Counted from the stretch's first letter, positions 7,679-16,183 are shown. The stretch is 64,000 bases of DNA from Streptomyces sp. NBC_00287 (GCF_036173105.1 NZ_CP108053.1:4712001-4776000), one strand, 5' to 3'. Notes: generated from the sequence alone by a model not told the origin. Numbers and translations: made by a program.

Positions 7679-9192
7679 GCACACCCGACAGGAGCACCCC
7701 CGATGACAGGGCGGTGCTGGTCGTCGGCGCGGGCCCGGTGGGCCTGACCGCCGCGGCCGAACTGGCCCGCCGGGGCACCCCGGTGCGCCTGGTCGACAGG
7801 ACGGACGGGCCCAGCCCGCTGACCAAGGCGCTGATGGTGTGGCCGCGCACCCTGGAGGTGTTCCGCGGGCTCGGCGCCGCCGCGTACATCGACCAGCACG
7901 GTCTGCCGGTGCACTCCTTCCGCTACAACTCCGGCACCGACCCGATCTGCGACATCGTCTTCGGCGACCGCACCCGCCCCATGGTGATCATCCAGCCGGA
8001 CGTCGAGGAACTGCTGCACGAGGCCTTCACCGAGGCCGGCGGCAAGATCGAGTGGCGCACCGAGCTGACCCGGCTGAGCCAGGACCCGGACGGGGTCCTC
8101 GCCACTCTGCGCGCCCCGGACGGCACCGAGACCACCGAGGAGTTCGCCTACGTCATCGGCGGCGACGGAGCGAGCAGCACCGTCCGCAAGTCGCTGGGCA
8201 TCGAGTTCAAGGGCGCCACGTACCCGAACGTCTTCATCCTCGCCGACACCGAGATCGACGGGGACCTCCAGCGCGACGCCGTGCACTACTACTGCACCAA
8301 GAACGGGATCATGGTCCTGGTCCCGCTCTACAACGGCCGCTTCCGCGTCTTCACCGCGGGCCCGCCCGGCATGCGCCCCGAGGACCTCACCGAGGAGGTC
8401 CTCCAGGACTTCGTCGACAAACGGGGCCCCGGCGGCCTGAAGCTGTACGACGTCTCCTGGCAGACCACGTTCAGCATCCACGCCCGGCACGCCGAGCGGT
8501 TCCGCGCCGGACGCGTCTTCCTCGCGGGCGACGCCGCGCACATCCACAGCCCCGCGGGCGGCCAGGGCCTGAACACCGGGGTGACCGACGCCCACAACCT
8601 CGCCTGGAAGCTGGCGCTGGTGCACCGCGGCGCGGCCGCGCCGGGGCTGCTGGACAGCTACGGCAGCGAGCGCGCCGCGGTCGCCGAAGGTGTGGTGAAG
8701 CAGGCCGAGGTGCAGACGAAGGCGTGGATGCTCGCCAAGCGCTGGCAGATCGCGCTGCGCGATGTCTCCGCCCGGCTCGCCGAACGCTCCGGCGTCTTCG
8801 ACCGGTTCTACTCGCCGTGGCTTGCCGGTCTGACCAACCACTACCCGGCGGGACCGGCCGTCGACGAGGAGCAGGGCGGCCGGCTGCGCCGCCCCCGCCT
8901 GCGCAACGGCCATCTGATCACGGACGCCGCCCTGCGCGAGTCGCTCCCCGTCGACCGCTACACGCTCCTCGTCACCGGCCCCCGCCCGCCCCGGCTGGCC
9001 GAGCTGGCGGAGACGTACGGCGATCTGGTGACGGTCCGCTCGGCGCCGGGCCGGCGTTTCTCGGCCGTCCTGGTCCGCCCGGACCACTATGTCGCCGCCC
9101 AGGACACCACCCCCGAACTCGACCGCATCCACGGCCATCTGGCCACGCTGGCCCCGGCCGGCCATCTCACCAGGGAAGGACACAGCGCATGA
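7675..9192 (+). CDS. FAD-dependent monooxygenase (PHBH-fold, pentachlorophenol/aromatic hydroxylase type)
   Basis: 505 residues. The FAD dinucleotide motif GAGPVGL is at residues 18-24, the DG motif GGDGASSTVRK near residue 164, and the ribityl-binding GDAAHIHSPAGGQGLNTG at 285-302, followed by the thioredoxin-like C-terminal domain typical of phenol-hydroxylase relatives. Such NAD(P)H-dependent enzymes hydroxylate or Baeyer-Villiger oxidise aromatic and polyketide substrates. It is translationally coupled on both sides (ATGA overlaps). The cluster contains no obvious aromatic scaffold, so the substrate is unknown; oxidative tailoring of the AvrD product is inferred. Confidence 0.9.
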   Translation: MSTPDRSTPDDRAVLVVGAGPVGLTAAAELARRGTPVRLVDRTDGPSPLTKALMVWPRTLEVFRGLGAAAYIDQHGLPVHSFRYNSGTDPICDIVFGDRTRPMVIIQPDVEELLHEAFTEAGGKIEWRTELTRLSQDPDGVLATLRAPDGTETTEEFAYVIGGDGASSTVRKSLGIEFKGATYPNVFILADTEIDGDLQRDAVHYYCTKNGIMVLVPLYNGRFRVFTAGPPGMRPEDLTEEVLQDFVDKRGPGGLKLYDVSWQTTFSIHARHAERFRAGRVFLAGDAAHIHSPAGGQGLNTGVTDAHNLAWKLALVHRGAAAPGLLDSYGSERAAVAEGVVKQAEVQTKAWMLAKRWQIALRDVSARLAERSGVFDRFYSPWLAGLTNHYPAGPAVDEEQGGRLRRPRLRNGHLITDAALRESLPVDRYTLLVTGPRPPRLAELAETYGDLVTVRSAPGRRFSAVLVRPDHYVAAQDTTPELDRIHGHLATLAPAGHLTREGHSA

Positions 9193-9590
9193 CGCAGAAC
9201 ACCACAGAGATCGTCCAGGAGTTCTTCGGCCGGTTCGGCGTGGGCGATCTGCCCGGGCTGCCGGAGCTGTTCGCGGAGGAAGCGGACCTGGTGGTGGCGG
9301 GCGCCCCCGTCGTCCCGTGGACGGGGCACCTCGTCGGCCGCCATGAGGTGGAGGGCTATTTCCAGCGGTTCGTGGCCGCGGTGGACACCCAGAGCTTCGA
9401 TGTCGAGCGCATCGCCGTGGACGGTGAGGACGCCTTCGTCCTCGGGGAATTCACCCACAAGGTGATCTCGACCGGCAAGTCGTTCTCGGGCCCCTTCGCG
9501 ATCCGGATCACGGTCCGCGACGGCCTCATCCAGCGTTATCAGACCTTCGAGGACTCCTACGCGGCGGCGATGGCCTTCGACGGCAGCTGA
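9189..9590 (+). CDS. SnoaL-like / NTF2-fold protein
   Basis: 133 residues with the pattern of the SnoaL-like nuclear-transport-factor-2 superfamily: N-terminal helix EIVQEFFGRFGVGDLPGLPELF, then a cone of strands ending GLIQRYQTFEDSYAAAMAF. Family members are polyketide cyclases, hydroxylases or isomerases; this subgroup is not distinct enough to name an activity. A cyclisation step on a reactive keto-ester would fit the cluster. It is the last gene of the operon, begins ATGA-coupled to the monooxygenase, and its 3' end overlaps the convergent regulator by 34 bp. Confidence 0.82.
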   Translation: MTQNTTEIVQEFFGRFGVGDLPGLPELFAEEADLVVAGAPVVPWTGHLVGRHEVEGYFQRFVAAVDTQSFDVERIAVDGEDAFVLGEFTHKVISTGKSFSGPFAIRITVRDGLIQRYQTFEDSYAAAMAFDGS

Positions 9591-10486
9591 TCGTCGTCGG
9601 CCCCTCCTGCTGGCTCACCGTCCTCGCCCGGCCGGTCCGGATCGTCCGGACCGGCCGCGGCGAAGAAGGTGTCCAGTTTGTCCCGCGTTTCCTGCACTGT
9701 CGGCATGTGCAGGACCAGCTGGACCTCGTGGTCGGCCGCGAGTTCCCATTCGTGCACATCGAAGCTGAGCGCTCCGACGGTGTCGTGGCTGATCTCCTTG
9801 GTACGGCTTCTGGACGGTTCCAGCACTTCATGGCTGCCCCACAACCGGGCGAACTCCGGGCTCCTGTCGGTGAGCTCGTCGAGGATGCGCTCGACCTCGG
9901 GGCGGCCGAAGCAGTCGGCCACGTCCGCGCGGTAGCGGGCGACCGTGCTGCGGGCGAGCGCGTCGGCGTGTGCGTAACGGCGGCGGCAGGTCTCGTCGGT
10001 GAAGAACTCCACCAGGATGTTCCCACCGGGTCCCCCGAAGCCCAGGAACTCCGGTACGGCCGAGTTGGCGGCCAGGATGTTCCAGGAGCGGTCCCGCACC
10101 AGCGCCGGGTTGGGGAACCAGTGGTTCACGATCTCCGCGAGACGCTCGGGATCGGCGGGGCCGCTGTCGGGCCGCTGGTCGACGTCCGGCGTCTTCAGGC
10201 CTGCGAGCCGGTGCAGGTAGATCTCCTCGGCGGGGTTGAGCCGTAGCGCTCCGCTGATCGCGCCGAGCACCGATTCCGAGACGTTGATGTCCCTTCCTTG
10301 TTCCAGCCACGTGTACCAGGACGTGCCGACCCCGGCGAGGACGGCGACTTCCTCCCTGCGCAGTCCGGGAGTACGCCGGCGACCCGACGCGCTGAGCCCG
10401 ACTTCCGCCGGGGACAGTCGCATTCGCCGGGTCCGTAGAAAGTGAGACAACTCTTCAAGTTGACGCTTTCGGCGACCTATCGTCAT
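9557..10486 (-). CDS. XRE-family regulator with MmyB-like ligand-binding domain
   Basis: 309 residues. The helix-turn-helix is at about 40-75 (RREEVAVLAGVGTSWYTWLEQGRDINVSESVL abridged), followed by the PAS-like domain shared with MmyB of Streptomyces (RxWNILAANSAVPEFLGF near 133-150). A structure of an MmyB-like protein reported a bound fatty-acid-like ligand in this domain, so it could sense an acyl product; that is inference. It converges on the avrD operon with a 34-bp overlap of coding sequence, so it is the natural candidate for cluster regulation. ATG 10486 is the longest start and precedes the HTH by a normal length. The acidic C-terminal tail (about residues 275-300) is not conserved in the family. 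Confidence 0.88.
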   Translation of the reverse strand: MTIGRRKRQLEELSHFLRTRRMRLSPAEVGLSASGRRRTPGLRREEVAVLAGVGTSWYTWLEQGRDINVSESVLGAISGALRLNPAEEIYLHRLAGLKTPDVDQRPDSGPADPERLAEIVNHWFPNPALVRDRSWNILAANSAVPEFLGFGGPGGNILVEFFTDETCRRRYAHADALARSTVARYRADVADCFGRPEVERILDELTDRSPEFARLWGSHEVLEPSRSRTKEISHDTVGALSFDVHEWELAADHEVQLVLHMPTVQETRDKLDTFFAAAGPDDPDRPGEDGEPAGGADDDQLPSKAIAAA

Positions 10487-10771
10487 GAATCACGAGGCTG
10501 TACGAAGGGCAATAACCAGTCAAGCAAAAGGTTCGTCAAGGATGGCTTGAAACCGCCAGCCCGGGGCCAACGAGTCGTAGAACAGCAGGTCCTGAGGGAG
10601 CTTCGAGAAAACTTCGAGTTTGCCGTGTGGCTGATTCTGGACGCCGATAAAGGCGGATTTCAGACCTCCACTTTCGGCCACCGAAGGGTTACCGCCAGAA
10701 AGCGCGCGGGATTTTCTGATTCGCCGTTCAAATACCCCGGTGCCGCTTTCGGAATTGGTGCGGCAGGGCAA
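10487..10771. other. Intergenic gap, less GC-rich than its surroundings
   Basis: The 285 bp between the XRE regulator start and the end of the RsbW-like gene are noticeably richer in A+T than the flanking genes. They include an inverted repeat TCAAGC/GCTTGA spaced by about 19 bp (near 10518-10550), which could be an operator for the regulator. Short open frames here have poor codon bias. The base composition suggests this is an edge of the acquired block. Confidence 0.4.
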
Positions 10772-11224
10772 CTACACCGCCAGCAAAGGCGAGGCGTCCT
10801 TCCGCCACTTGAGGATCTTGTCGAAGCTCACCACCGCGCCGCCCTGCCCCGGTTTGTTGCCGATGTGGACATGATCGGCGAGCTCCTGGATCAGATACAG
10901 CCCCCGGCCGTCCTCGGCCTCCATGGACATCGGACGCGAGCCCCGGTTCGTACCGCCGAAGCCGGGGCCGGAGTCGGCGACCTCGATCCGGCAGGTCTCG
11001 CCGTCCAGGTAGGCGGTGACACGGTAGGCCTGCGAGCCGCCGTCGAGGGCGGTGTCCCCGCCGTGCTCCACGGCGTTCGCACAGGCCTCGCTGAGCGCGA
11101 TGGAGAGGTCGTACGACACATCCGGGTCCACGCCCGCGCTCTCCATGGTGCCGAGCAACAGCCTCCGTGCGAGCGGCACGCTCGCAGCTTCCCGCCGCAA
11201 ATGGAGTGACCACCAGATGCTCAT
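10772..11224 (-). CDS. RsbW/SpoIIAB-like ATP-binding protein (anti-sigma-type histidine-kinase-like ATPase)
   Basis: 150 residues forming a single GHKL ATPase domain. The N-box SEACANAVEHG is near residue 47 and the G1 box VADSGPGFGG near residue 83, followed by RGLYLIQELAD. This is the HATPase_c_2 group that in Streptomyces includes dozens of RsbW-like proteins, which phosphorylate STAS-domain antagonists or sequester sigma factors. No partner sigma or antagonist gene is adjacent, so its target is unknown. Transcribed leftwards alone. Confidence 0.85.
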   Translation of the reverse strand: MSIWWSLHLRREAASVPLARRLLLGTMESAGVDPDVSYDLSIALSEACANAVEHGGDTALDGGSQAYRVTAYLDGETCRIEVADSGPGFGGTNRGSRPMSMEAEDGRGLYLIQELADHVHIGNKPGQGGAVVSFDKILKWRKDASPLLAV

Positions 11225-11307
11225 GCTCCAGCCTCCCGGCCGCGGCTCGACATACCGTTACGTATTGCCGCGCGCGCCCGGGTGTAAGCACATCGTTGAC
11301 GTGATAC

Positions 11308-11321
11308 CGCCCATATGGGCG
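11308..11321. promoter_or_regulatory. 14-bp perfect palindrome between divergent genes
   Basis: CGCCCATATGGGCG is perfectly self-complementary. It lies 84 bp upstream of the RsbW-like start and about 128 bp upstream of the membrane-protein start, in the divergent intergenic region. Position and symmetry suit a dimeric repressor site. I do not recognise the binding protein. Confidence 0.4.
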
Positions 11322-11448
11322 ATGCGCCTACAGCCGCCGACGGTGTATGTGGGGCCGGTTCACACCAGAGGGGGATCTTCCGGCCCTTAGGTCATCTTGT
11401 GGACCTGCCGTATGGGCGCCGTAAGGCCAGTGCGATGATTGGGCCGCC

Positions 11449-12234
11449 ATGAGTGCCCCCCACCAGCGCACGGCGCGCGCCGGACGCGATGTCCGGATCC
11501 TGCGGGCCGCGGTGTTCGCCGCGGTCTGTGTCGTGCTGGCCGCGGGCGGACACGCACTCGGCTCCTGCGCCGCCATCCCGCTGTGGACGCTGGGGGCGGG
11601 ATTCCTCGCGGTCCTCGCGGTCGCCGTACCGCTCGCCGGACGCGAGCGCTCGCTGCCCGGCATCGCGGCGCTGCTCGCGCTCGGACAGACCGTGCTGCAC
11701 ACCCTGTTCGGTCTCGGCCAGCACGGGGCCACGGCCACCACGAGCGCCACCGCCGCCGACGCCTCGCTCGTCGCGCAGGCCGCGCGGCTCGTCTGCGGGA
11801 CCACGGCGGCGGCCATCAGCCCCGCCCAGGCCCACAAGATCCTCACCGAGGCCCGGCTCCGGCCCGCCTCCGCCCACCCGCACCACGAGGCGGAGTCCGT
11901 CACCGAGTCCGCGTCGCTGCTGCCGTCGCTGCCGATGCTGCTGGCCCACCTGCTGGCGGCCGTGGCCGCCGGCTGGCTGCTGCGCCGCGGTGACCTGGCC
12001 CTCGGGCGACTGGTCGAACTGTCGGCCTCGGTCACCGAAGGCGCGCTCGTACGGTCGCTGCGCGCGGCCCTCGCCCTGGTCCGCGCCGGACTGCCGCGCA
12101 TGCCCGAACCCGGCCCGCGCCTGCCGCGCACCGCGGCCCTCGCGCCCCCGCGGCCGCACACCACCGCCCTTCAGCACACGGTGATCCGGCGCGGCCCGCC
12201 CGCCGCCGCACCCGCACTCGTGCTCGCTGCCTGA
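11449..12234 (+). CDS. Integral membrane protein upstream of the copper genes
   Basis: 261 residues with about five hydrophobic segments (near 20-60, 65-85, 105-122, 155-175). The region 115-140 contains the histidine cluster AQAHKILTEARLRPASAHPHHEAES, which could bind metal. The C-terminal 70 residues are Pro/Ala rich and probably cytoplasmic. I recognise no family motif; homologues sit in the same place in other streptomycetes as far as I recall. It is codirectional with ycnI (143 bp downstream) and may take part in copper handling. ATG 11449 lies only a few bases after a possible -10 (TGATTG), so the message may be nearly leaderless. Confidence 0.7.
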   Translation: MSAPHQRTARAGRDVRILRAAVFAAVCVVLAAGGHALGSCAAIPLWTLGAGFLAVLAVAVPLAGRERSLPGIAALLALGQTVLHTLFGLGQHGATATTSATAADASLVAQAARLVCGTTAAAISPAQAHKILTEARLRPASAHPHHEAESVTESASLLPSLPMLLAHLLAAVAAGWLLRRGDLALGRLVELSASVTEGALVRSLRAALALVRAGLPRMPEPGPRLPRTAALAPPRPHTTALQHTVIRRGPPAAAPALVLAA

Positions 12235-12377
12235 CGCGACGCGACCACCACTGGGAGATCCACCTCGGATTCCGGTAGGGGCCGCCGTCGCGCGGCCCGC
12301 GCATGCCACCACAGAACGCATGCGCCCCTCTTCACCACCGGAACAACCGAATCTCACTCACCGTGGAGTGCTCCCGC

Positions 12378-13133
12378 ATGAAGACCTCTTCCCGTATCGC
12401 CGCCGCCTGCGCCCTCGCCGGTACGGCCGTACTCGCGCTGTCCGCACCCGCCTTCGCGCATGTCACCGTGCAGCCCGAGGGCGAGGCCGCCAAGGGCGGT
12501 TACGCGGTCGTGGACTTCCGGGTCCCGAACGAGAGCGACAAGGCGTCCACCGTGAAGCTGGAGGTCAGCTTCCCCATGGACACCCCGCTCGCGTCCGCCA
12601 TGCCCGAGCCGATCGCCGGCTGGACCGCGAAGGTCACCAAGGCCGAGCTCGACAAGCCGATCGAGCTGCACGGCCAGGAGATCAACGAGGCCGTCAGCAA
12701 GATCACCTGGACCGCGACCGGCAAGGGCGTCGAGCCCGGCTTCTTCCAGAAGTTCCCGGTCTCCATGGGCGCCCTGCCCGAGGACGCCGACGAACTGGTC
12801 TTCAAGGCGGTCCAGACGTACGACGACGGCGAGGTCGCCCGCTGGATCGAGGTCCAGCAGGAGGGCCAGGAGGAGCCGGAGAAGCCCGCTCCGGTGCTGA
12901 CCCTGTCCGAGGCCTCCGAGGACGGCCACTCGCACGGCTCGGAGTCGAGCGAGGAGGCGAGCGAGGAGCCGTCCGACGACGCCTCCCAGGCCGCCGCGAC
13001 CACCACCGCCGACGACGCCGACTCCGACAGCAGCGACACCACCGCCCGCGTCCTGGGCGTCGTGGGCATCGTCGTCGGCGCGATCGGCGTGGCCTACGGC
13101 GTGCTCGCCGGCCGTCGGCGTACCAACGCCTAG
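12378..13133 (+). CDS. ycnI: YcnI-family copper-binding protein, secreted and membrane-anchored
   Basis: 251 residues. A Sec signal peptide ends APAFA, so the mature protein begins with His (HVTVQPEG). In the YcnI family (DUF1775) this N-terminal histidine and a conserved Trp chelate Cu(II). The conserved GWTAKV and ITWTATG strands are present. A linker rich in Ser, Glu and Asp (about 175-220, containing HSHGSESSEEAS) leads to one C-terminal membrane helix and the basic tail GRRRTNA. It starts the copper operon with sco, ecuC and copCD. ATG 12378 has GGAG upstream; the frame opens earlier but without a signal peptide. It probably delivers or stores copper outside the membrane. Confidence 0.9.
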   Translation: MKTSSRIAAACALAGTAVLALSAPAFAHVTVQPEGEAAKGGYAVVDFRVPNESDKASTVKLEVSFPMDTPLASAMPEPIAGWTAKVTKAELDKPIELHGQEINEAVSKITWTATGKGVEPGFFQKFPVSMGALPEDADELVFKAVQTYDDGEVARWIEVQQEGQEEPEKPAPVLTLSEASEDGHSHGSESSEEASEEPSDDASQAAATTTADDADSDSSDTTARVLGVVGIVVGAIGVAYGVLAGRRRTNA

Positions 13134-13137
13134 TCCT

Positions 13138-13173
13138 GGGCGCGCGCCGGGCCGTACCGCCCGGCGCGCGCCC
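13138..13173 (+). terminator. Strong GC hairpin between ycnI and sco
   Basis: Perfect 15-bp arms (GGGCGCGCGCCGGGC and its complement) around a six-base loop, starting four bases after the ycnI stop. No U-tract follows, as is common in Streptomyces. It may partly terminate the ycnI message or protect its 3' end, so that sco and the downstream genes are expressed at a different level. Confidence 0.7.
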
Positions 13174-13201
13174 CAGCCCTTCACCTCCGGGAAATTTCGC
13201 C

Positions 13202-13852
13202 ATGCGCACCAAGAAGTTCGCGGCGGCCGCGCTGCTCGCCGCTGCCACCCTGACCCTGTCCGCCTGCGGCAGCGGTGACGACGACGCGTCTCCCGTCACC
13301 GTGGTCTCCGAGGAGGCCGGCTCCGAGAAGGCCGCGACCGTCCTCGACCAGCCCTTCGAGAAGCCGGACCTGGTCCTCACCGACACCAACGGCAAGTCGT
13401 ACGACTTCCGCAAGGAGACCGCGGGCAAGCCGACGCTGATCTACTTCGGCTACACCAACTGCCCCGACATCTGCCCGCTGACGATGAACAACATCGCCGT
13501 CGCCAAGAAGCAGCTGCCCAAGGCCGAACAGGACGAGCTGCGCGTCGTGTTCGTCACCACCGACCCCGAGCGCGACACCGCGTCCGCGCTCGGCAAGTGG
13601 CTCAAGGGCATCGACTCCCAGGTCGTCGGCCTGACCGGCGACTTCGACACCATCCAGGCCGGCGCCCGCACCCTCGGCATCAGCATCGAGCCGCCGCACA
13701 AGGAGAAGGGCAAGATGGTCTCCACGCACGGCACCCAGGTCATCGCCTTCTCGCCGAAGACCGACGGCGGCTATGTGCTCTACGGCGAGGACGCCACCGT
13801 CGACGACTACACCAAGGACCTCCCCGAGCTGATCAAGGGGGAGAACCCGTGA
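13202..13852 (+). CDS. sco: Sco family copper chaperone lipoprotein
   Basis: 216 residues. Lipobox LSAC puts the lipidated Cys at residue 22. The thioredoxin-like domain has the Sco copper motif CPDIC (Cys87, Cys91) and the third ligand His176 in STHG. Sco proteins deliver Cu(I) to the CuA site of cytochrome oxidase; in S. lividans the orthologue is also needed for copper-dependent morphogenesis through the radical copper oxidase GlxA. It overlaps ecuC by 4 bp (GTGA). Start ATG 13202 gives the full signal sequence. Confidence 0.93.
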   Translation: MRTKKFAAAALLAAATLTLSACGSGDDDASPVTVVSEEAGSEKAATVLDQPFEKPDLVLTDTNGKSYDFRKETAGKPTLIYFGYTNCPDICPLTMNNIAVAKKQLPKAEQDELRVVFVTTDPERDTASALGKWLKGIDSQVVGLTGDFDTIQAGARTLGISIEPPHKEKGKMVSTHGTQVIAFSPKTDGGYVLYGEDATVDDYTKDLPELIKGENP

Positions 13853-14304
13853 GGCGTCCCGGCATCGCTGCCGCGGTGACGGCCGTCGGCGTGCTGTTGG
13901 CCGGCTGCGGCTCGGACGACGGCGACTCGGGCCCCGAACTCTCCGTCAGCGGCGCCTACATGCCGCAGCCGGTCTCCGACTCCATGGCGGCGGGCTTCCT
14001 GACGATCGAGAACGGCGGCGGCACCGAGGACGAACTGACCTCCGTCACCAGCGACATCGCGGGCGCCGTCACCGTCCACGAGACCGTCGACTCCGCGATG
14101 CGGGAGGTCAAGAACCTCGCCGTGCCCGCCGACGGACAGGTCGCCTTCAAGAGCGGCGGAAACCACCTGATGTTCGAGAAGCTGAAGCGCAAGCCGAAGC
14201 AGGGCGACACGGTGTCCGTGGTGCTGCACTTCGCCGAGGCCGACCCCGTCACGGTCGAGATGCCGGTGAAGCCGGCCACGTACACCCCCGCGACCGGACA
14301 CTGA
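13849..14304 (+). CDS. ecuC: PCuAC-family extracellular copper chaperone lipoprotein
   Basis: 151 residues with lipobox LLAGC (lipidated Cys20). The PCuAC copper ligands follow the H-M-H-M scheme: TVHETV, a methionine in SAMREV, then GGNHLMFEKLK. Proteins of this family bind copper outside the membrane and pass it to Sco; the S. lividans orthologue is called ECuC. GTG start overlaps the sco stop, so translation is coupled. The length is usual for the family. Confidence 0.9.
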   Translation: MRRPGIAAAVTAVGVLLAGCGSDDGDSGPELSVSGAYMPQPVSDSMAAGFLTIENGGGTEDELTSVTSDIAGAVTVHETVDSAMREVKNLAVPADGQVAFKSGGNHLMFEKLKRKPKQGDTVSVVLHFAEADPVTVEMPVKPATYTPATGH

Positions 14305-14318
14305 GGGAGGGACCCCTT

Positions 14319-16178
14319 TTGACCCCGACCATCGCCCCTCGCCTGAGGAGCCTGGTACTGCTGCTGGTGGCAGCGGCCGGGCTGCTCCTCGCCGGTGCCG
14401 GACCGGTCTCCGCGCATGCCGCGCTGACCGGCAGCGACCCCCAGCAGGGGGCGGTGGTCGAACAGGCCCCGGACCGGGTCTCGCTCACCTTCTCCGAACA
14501 GGTCGCCATGTCCGGCGACTCCCTGCGCGTCCTCGCCCCCGACGGCAAGCGCGTCGACACCGGCAAACCGGCGGGCGTCAGCGGCACGACGTACGCCGTG
14601 CCGCTCAACAGCGGCCTGGCGGACGGCACCTACACCGTCTCCTACCAGGTCGTCTCGGCCGACAGCCATCCGGTCGCCGGTGCCTTCACCTTCTCCATCG
14701 GCGCCCCCTCGGCGACCTCCGTGTCCGTCTCCGACCAGACGGCGGGCGGCGGGGTCGTCGGCGTGCTCTACGGCTTCGGGCGCTATGTCTCCTACGCGGG
14801 CTTCGTCGTCATGGTCGGCGGCGCCGCCTTCGTGCTCGCCTGCTGGCAGCGCGGCTCCGGGGTGCGGGCCGTGCAGCGGCTCGTCGTCTCCGGCTGGCTC
14901 GCGCTCACCGCGGCGACCCTCGCGCTGCTCCTCATGCGCGGCTCCTACACCGGCTCCGGCAAGGTCGGCGACATCTTCGACCTGAACCTCCTCGGCGACG
15001 TCCTGCAGACCAAGACCGGCGCGGCCCTGGTCTCCCGGCTCCTGCTGCTCGCCGCGGCGGCCCTGTTCATCGCCGTTCTCTTCGGGGCCTACGACAAGCG
15101 CGAGGACCAGGAGAAGCGGGACCTGACCTTCGGGCTCGCGATCGGCGGGACCGTCGTCGCGGCCGGGCTCGCGGCGAGCTGGGCCATGTCCGAGCACGCC
15201 TCCACCGGCCTGCAGCCCGGCATCGCGATGCCGGTCGACGTGGTCCACCTGCTCGCCGTCGCCGCCTGGCTCGGCGGACTCACCGCCCTGCTCGTCGCCC
15301 TGTACCGCTCGCCCGAGACCCCGGTGGACGGCACGGCCGTACGCCGGTTCTCGGCGCTCGCGTTCGGCAGCGTGGTCGCGCTCGTGGTGACCGGGATCTA
15401 CCAGTCCTGGCGTCAGGTCGGCTCCTGGTCGGCGTTCACCGAGACCCGCTACGGGCAGCTGCTGCTCATCAAGATCGGCCTGGTGGCGCTGCTCGTCGGC
15501 GTCGCCTGGATCTCGCGGCGGTGGACGGCACGGCTGGCGGAGACGGTGGCGGTCAAGCCCCGGAAGCAGACCGTCGCGGCGACCGCGTCCGGTGACCCCA
15601 AGCGGGCCGCCCAACTCGCCCGGCAGCAGGCCGCCATGGACACGGCCCGGCAGAAGCGGCTGCGGGACGCCGACCCGAACCGCTTCGGACTGCGCCGCTC
15701 GGTGCTCGCCGAGGCCGGGGTCGCCCTCGTACTGCTGGCGGTCACCACCGCCCTGACGTCCACCGAACCGGGCCGTACGGAACAGGACGCCGCCAAGGCC
15801 ACCGCGTCCTCCTCCACGCCGTCCACCGACGCCTCCGGGGCGCTGACCCTGGACATGTCCTTCGACACCGGCGGCGAGGACGGCAAGGGCGTCGTACGGC
15901 TCGAACTCGACCCCGCGCGCGTGGGCGGCAACGAGATGCACGTCTACGCCACCCGGCCCAACGGGCGGGCCTTCGACGTCCCCGAGGTGAAGGTCGCCTT
16001 CACCCTCGAAACCCAGGACATCGGGCCGCTGCCCGTCGTCCCGGACCACATCACCACCGGACACTGGTCGGCCAACGGAGTGCAGATCCCCATGGCCGGC
16101 GACTGGAAGATCGCCGTGACCGTACGGACCTCCGACATCGACCAGACGACCGTCTCCAAGAACGCGCAGATCGGCTGA
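14319..16178 (+). CDS. CopC-CopD fusion copper transport protein
   Basis: 619 residues. After a signal peptide ending VSA, the CopC domain starts with His (HAALTGSDPQQG) and includes SADSHPVAGAFTFSIG, both contributing copper ligands. Residues about 145-480 carry eight membrane helices of the CopD type. A cytoplasmic loop rich in Lys and Arg (near 405-455) and a last helix lead to an extracellular YtkA-like beta domain (about 500-619, with HVYATRPNGRAFDVPEV). The start is TTG 14319, placed after GGGAGGG at 14304-14310; no ATG lies near. It lies in the sco operon and probably imports or exchanges copper across the membrane. Confidence 0.88.
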   Translation: MTPTIAPRLRSLVLLLVAAAGLLLAGAGPVSAHAALTGSDPQQGAVVEQAPDRVSLTFSEQVAMSGDSLRVLAPDGKRVDTGKPAGVSGTTYAVPLNSGLADGTYTVSYQVVSADSHPVAGAFTFSIGAPSATSVSVSDQTAGGGVVGVLYGFGRYVSYAGFVVMVGGAAFVLACWQRGSGVRAVQRLVVSGWLALTAATLALLLMRGSYTGSGKVGDIFDLNLLGDVLQTKTGAALVSRLLLLAAAALFIAVLFGAYDKREDQEKRDLTFGLAIGGTVVAAGLAASWAMSEHASTGLQPGIAMPVDVVHLLAVAAWLGGLTALLVALYRSPETPVDGTAVRRFSALAFGSVVALVVTGIYQSWRQVGSWSAFTETRYGQLLLIKIGLVALLVGVAWISRRWTARLAETVAVKPRKQTVAATASGDPKRAAQLARQQAAMDTARQKRLRDADPNRFGLRRSVLAEAGVALVLLAVTTALTSTEPGRTEQDAAKATASSSTPSTDASGALTLDMSFDTGGEDGKGVVRLELDPARVGGNEMHVYATRPNGRAFDVPEVKVAFTLETQDIGPLPVVPDHITTGHWSANGVQIPMAGDWKIAVTVRTSDIDQTTVSKNAQIG

Positions 16179-16183
16179 ACACC

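Noticed and set aside
10520..10771. 83-codon minus-strand frame in the A+T-rich gap
   Set aside because: No ribosome site, non-Streptomyces codon bias and no recognisable motif; ends directly against the RsbW-like gene stop.
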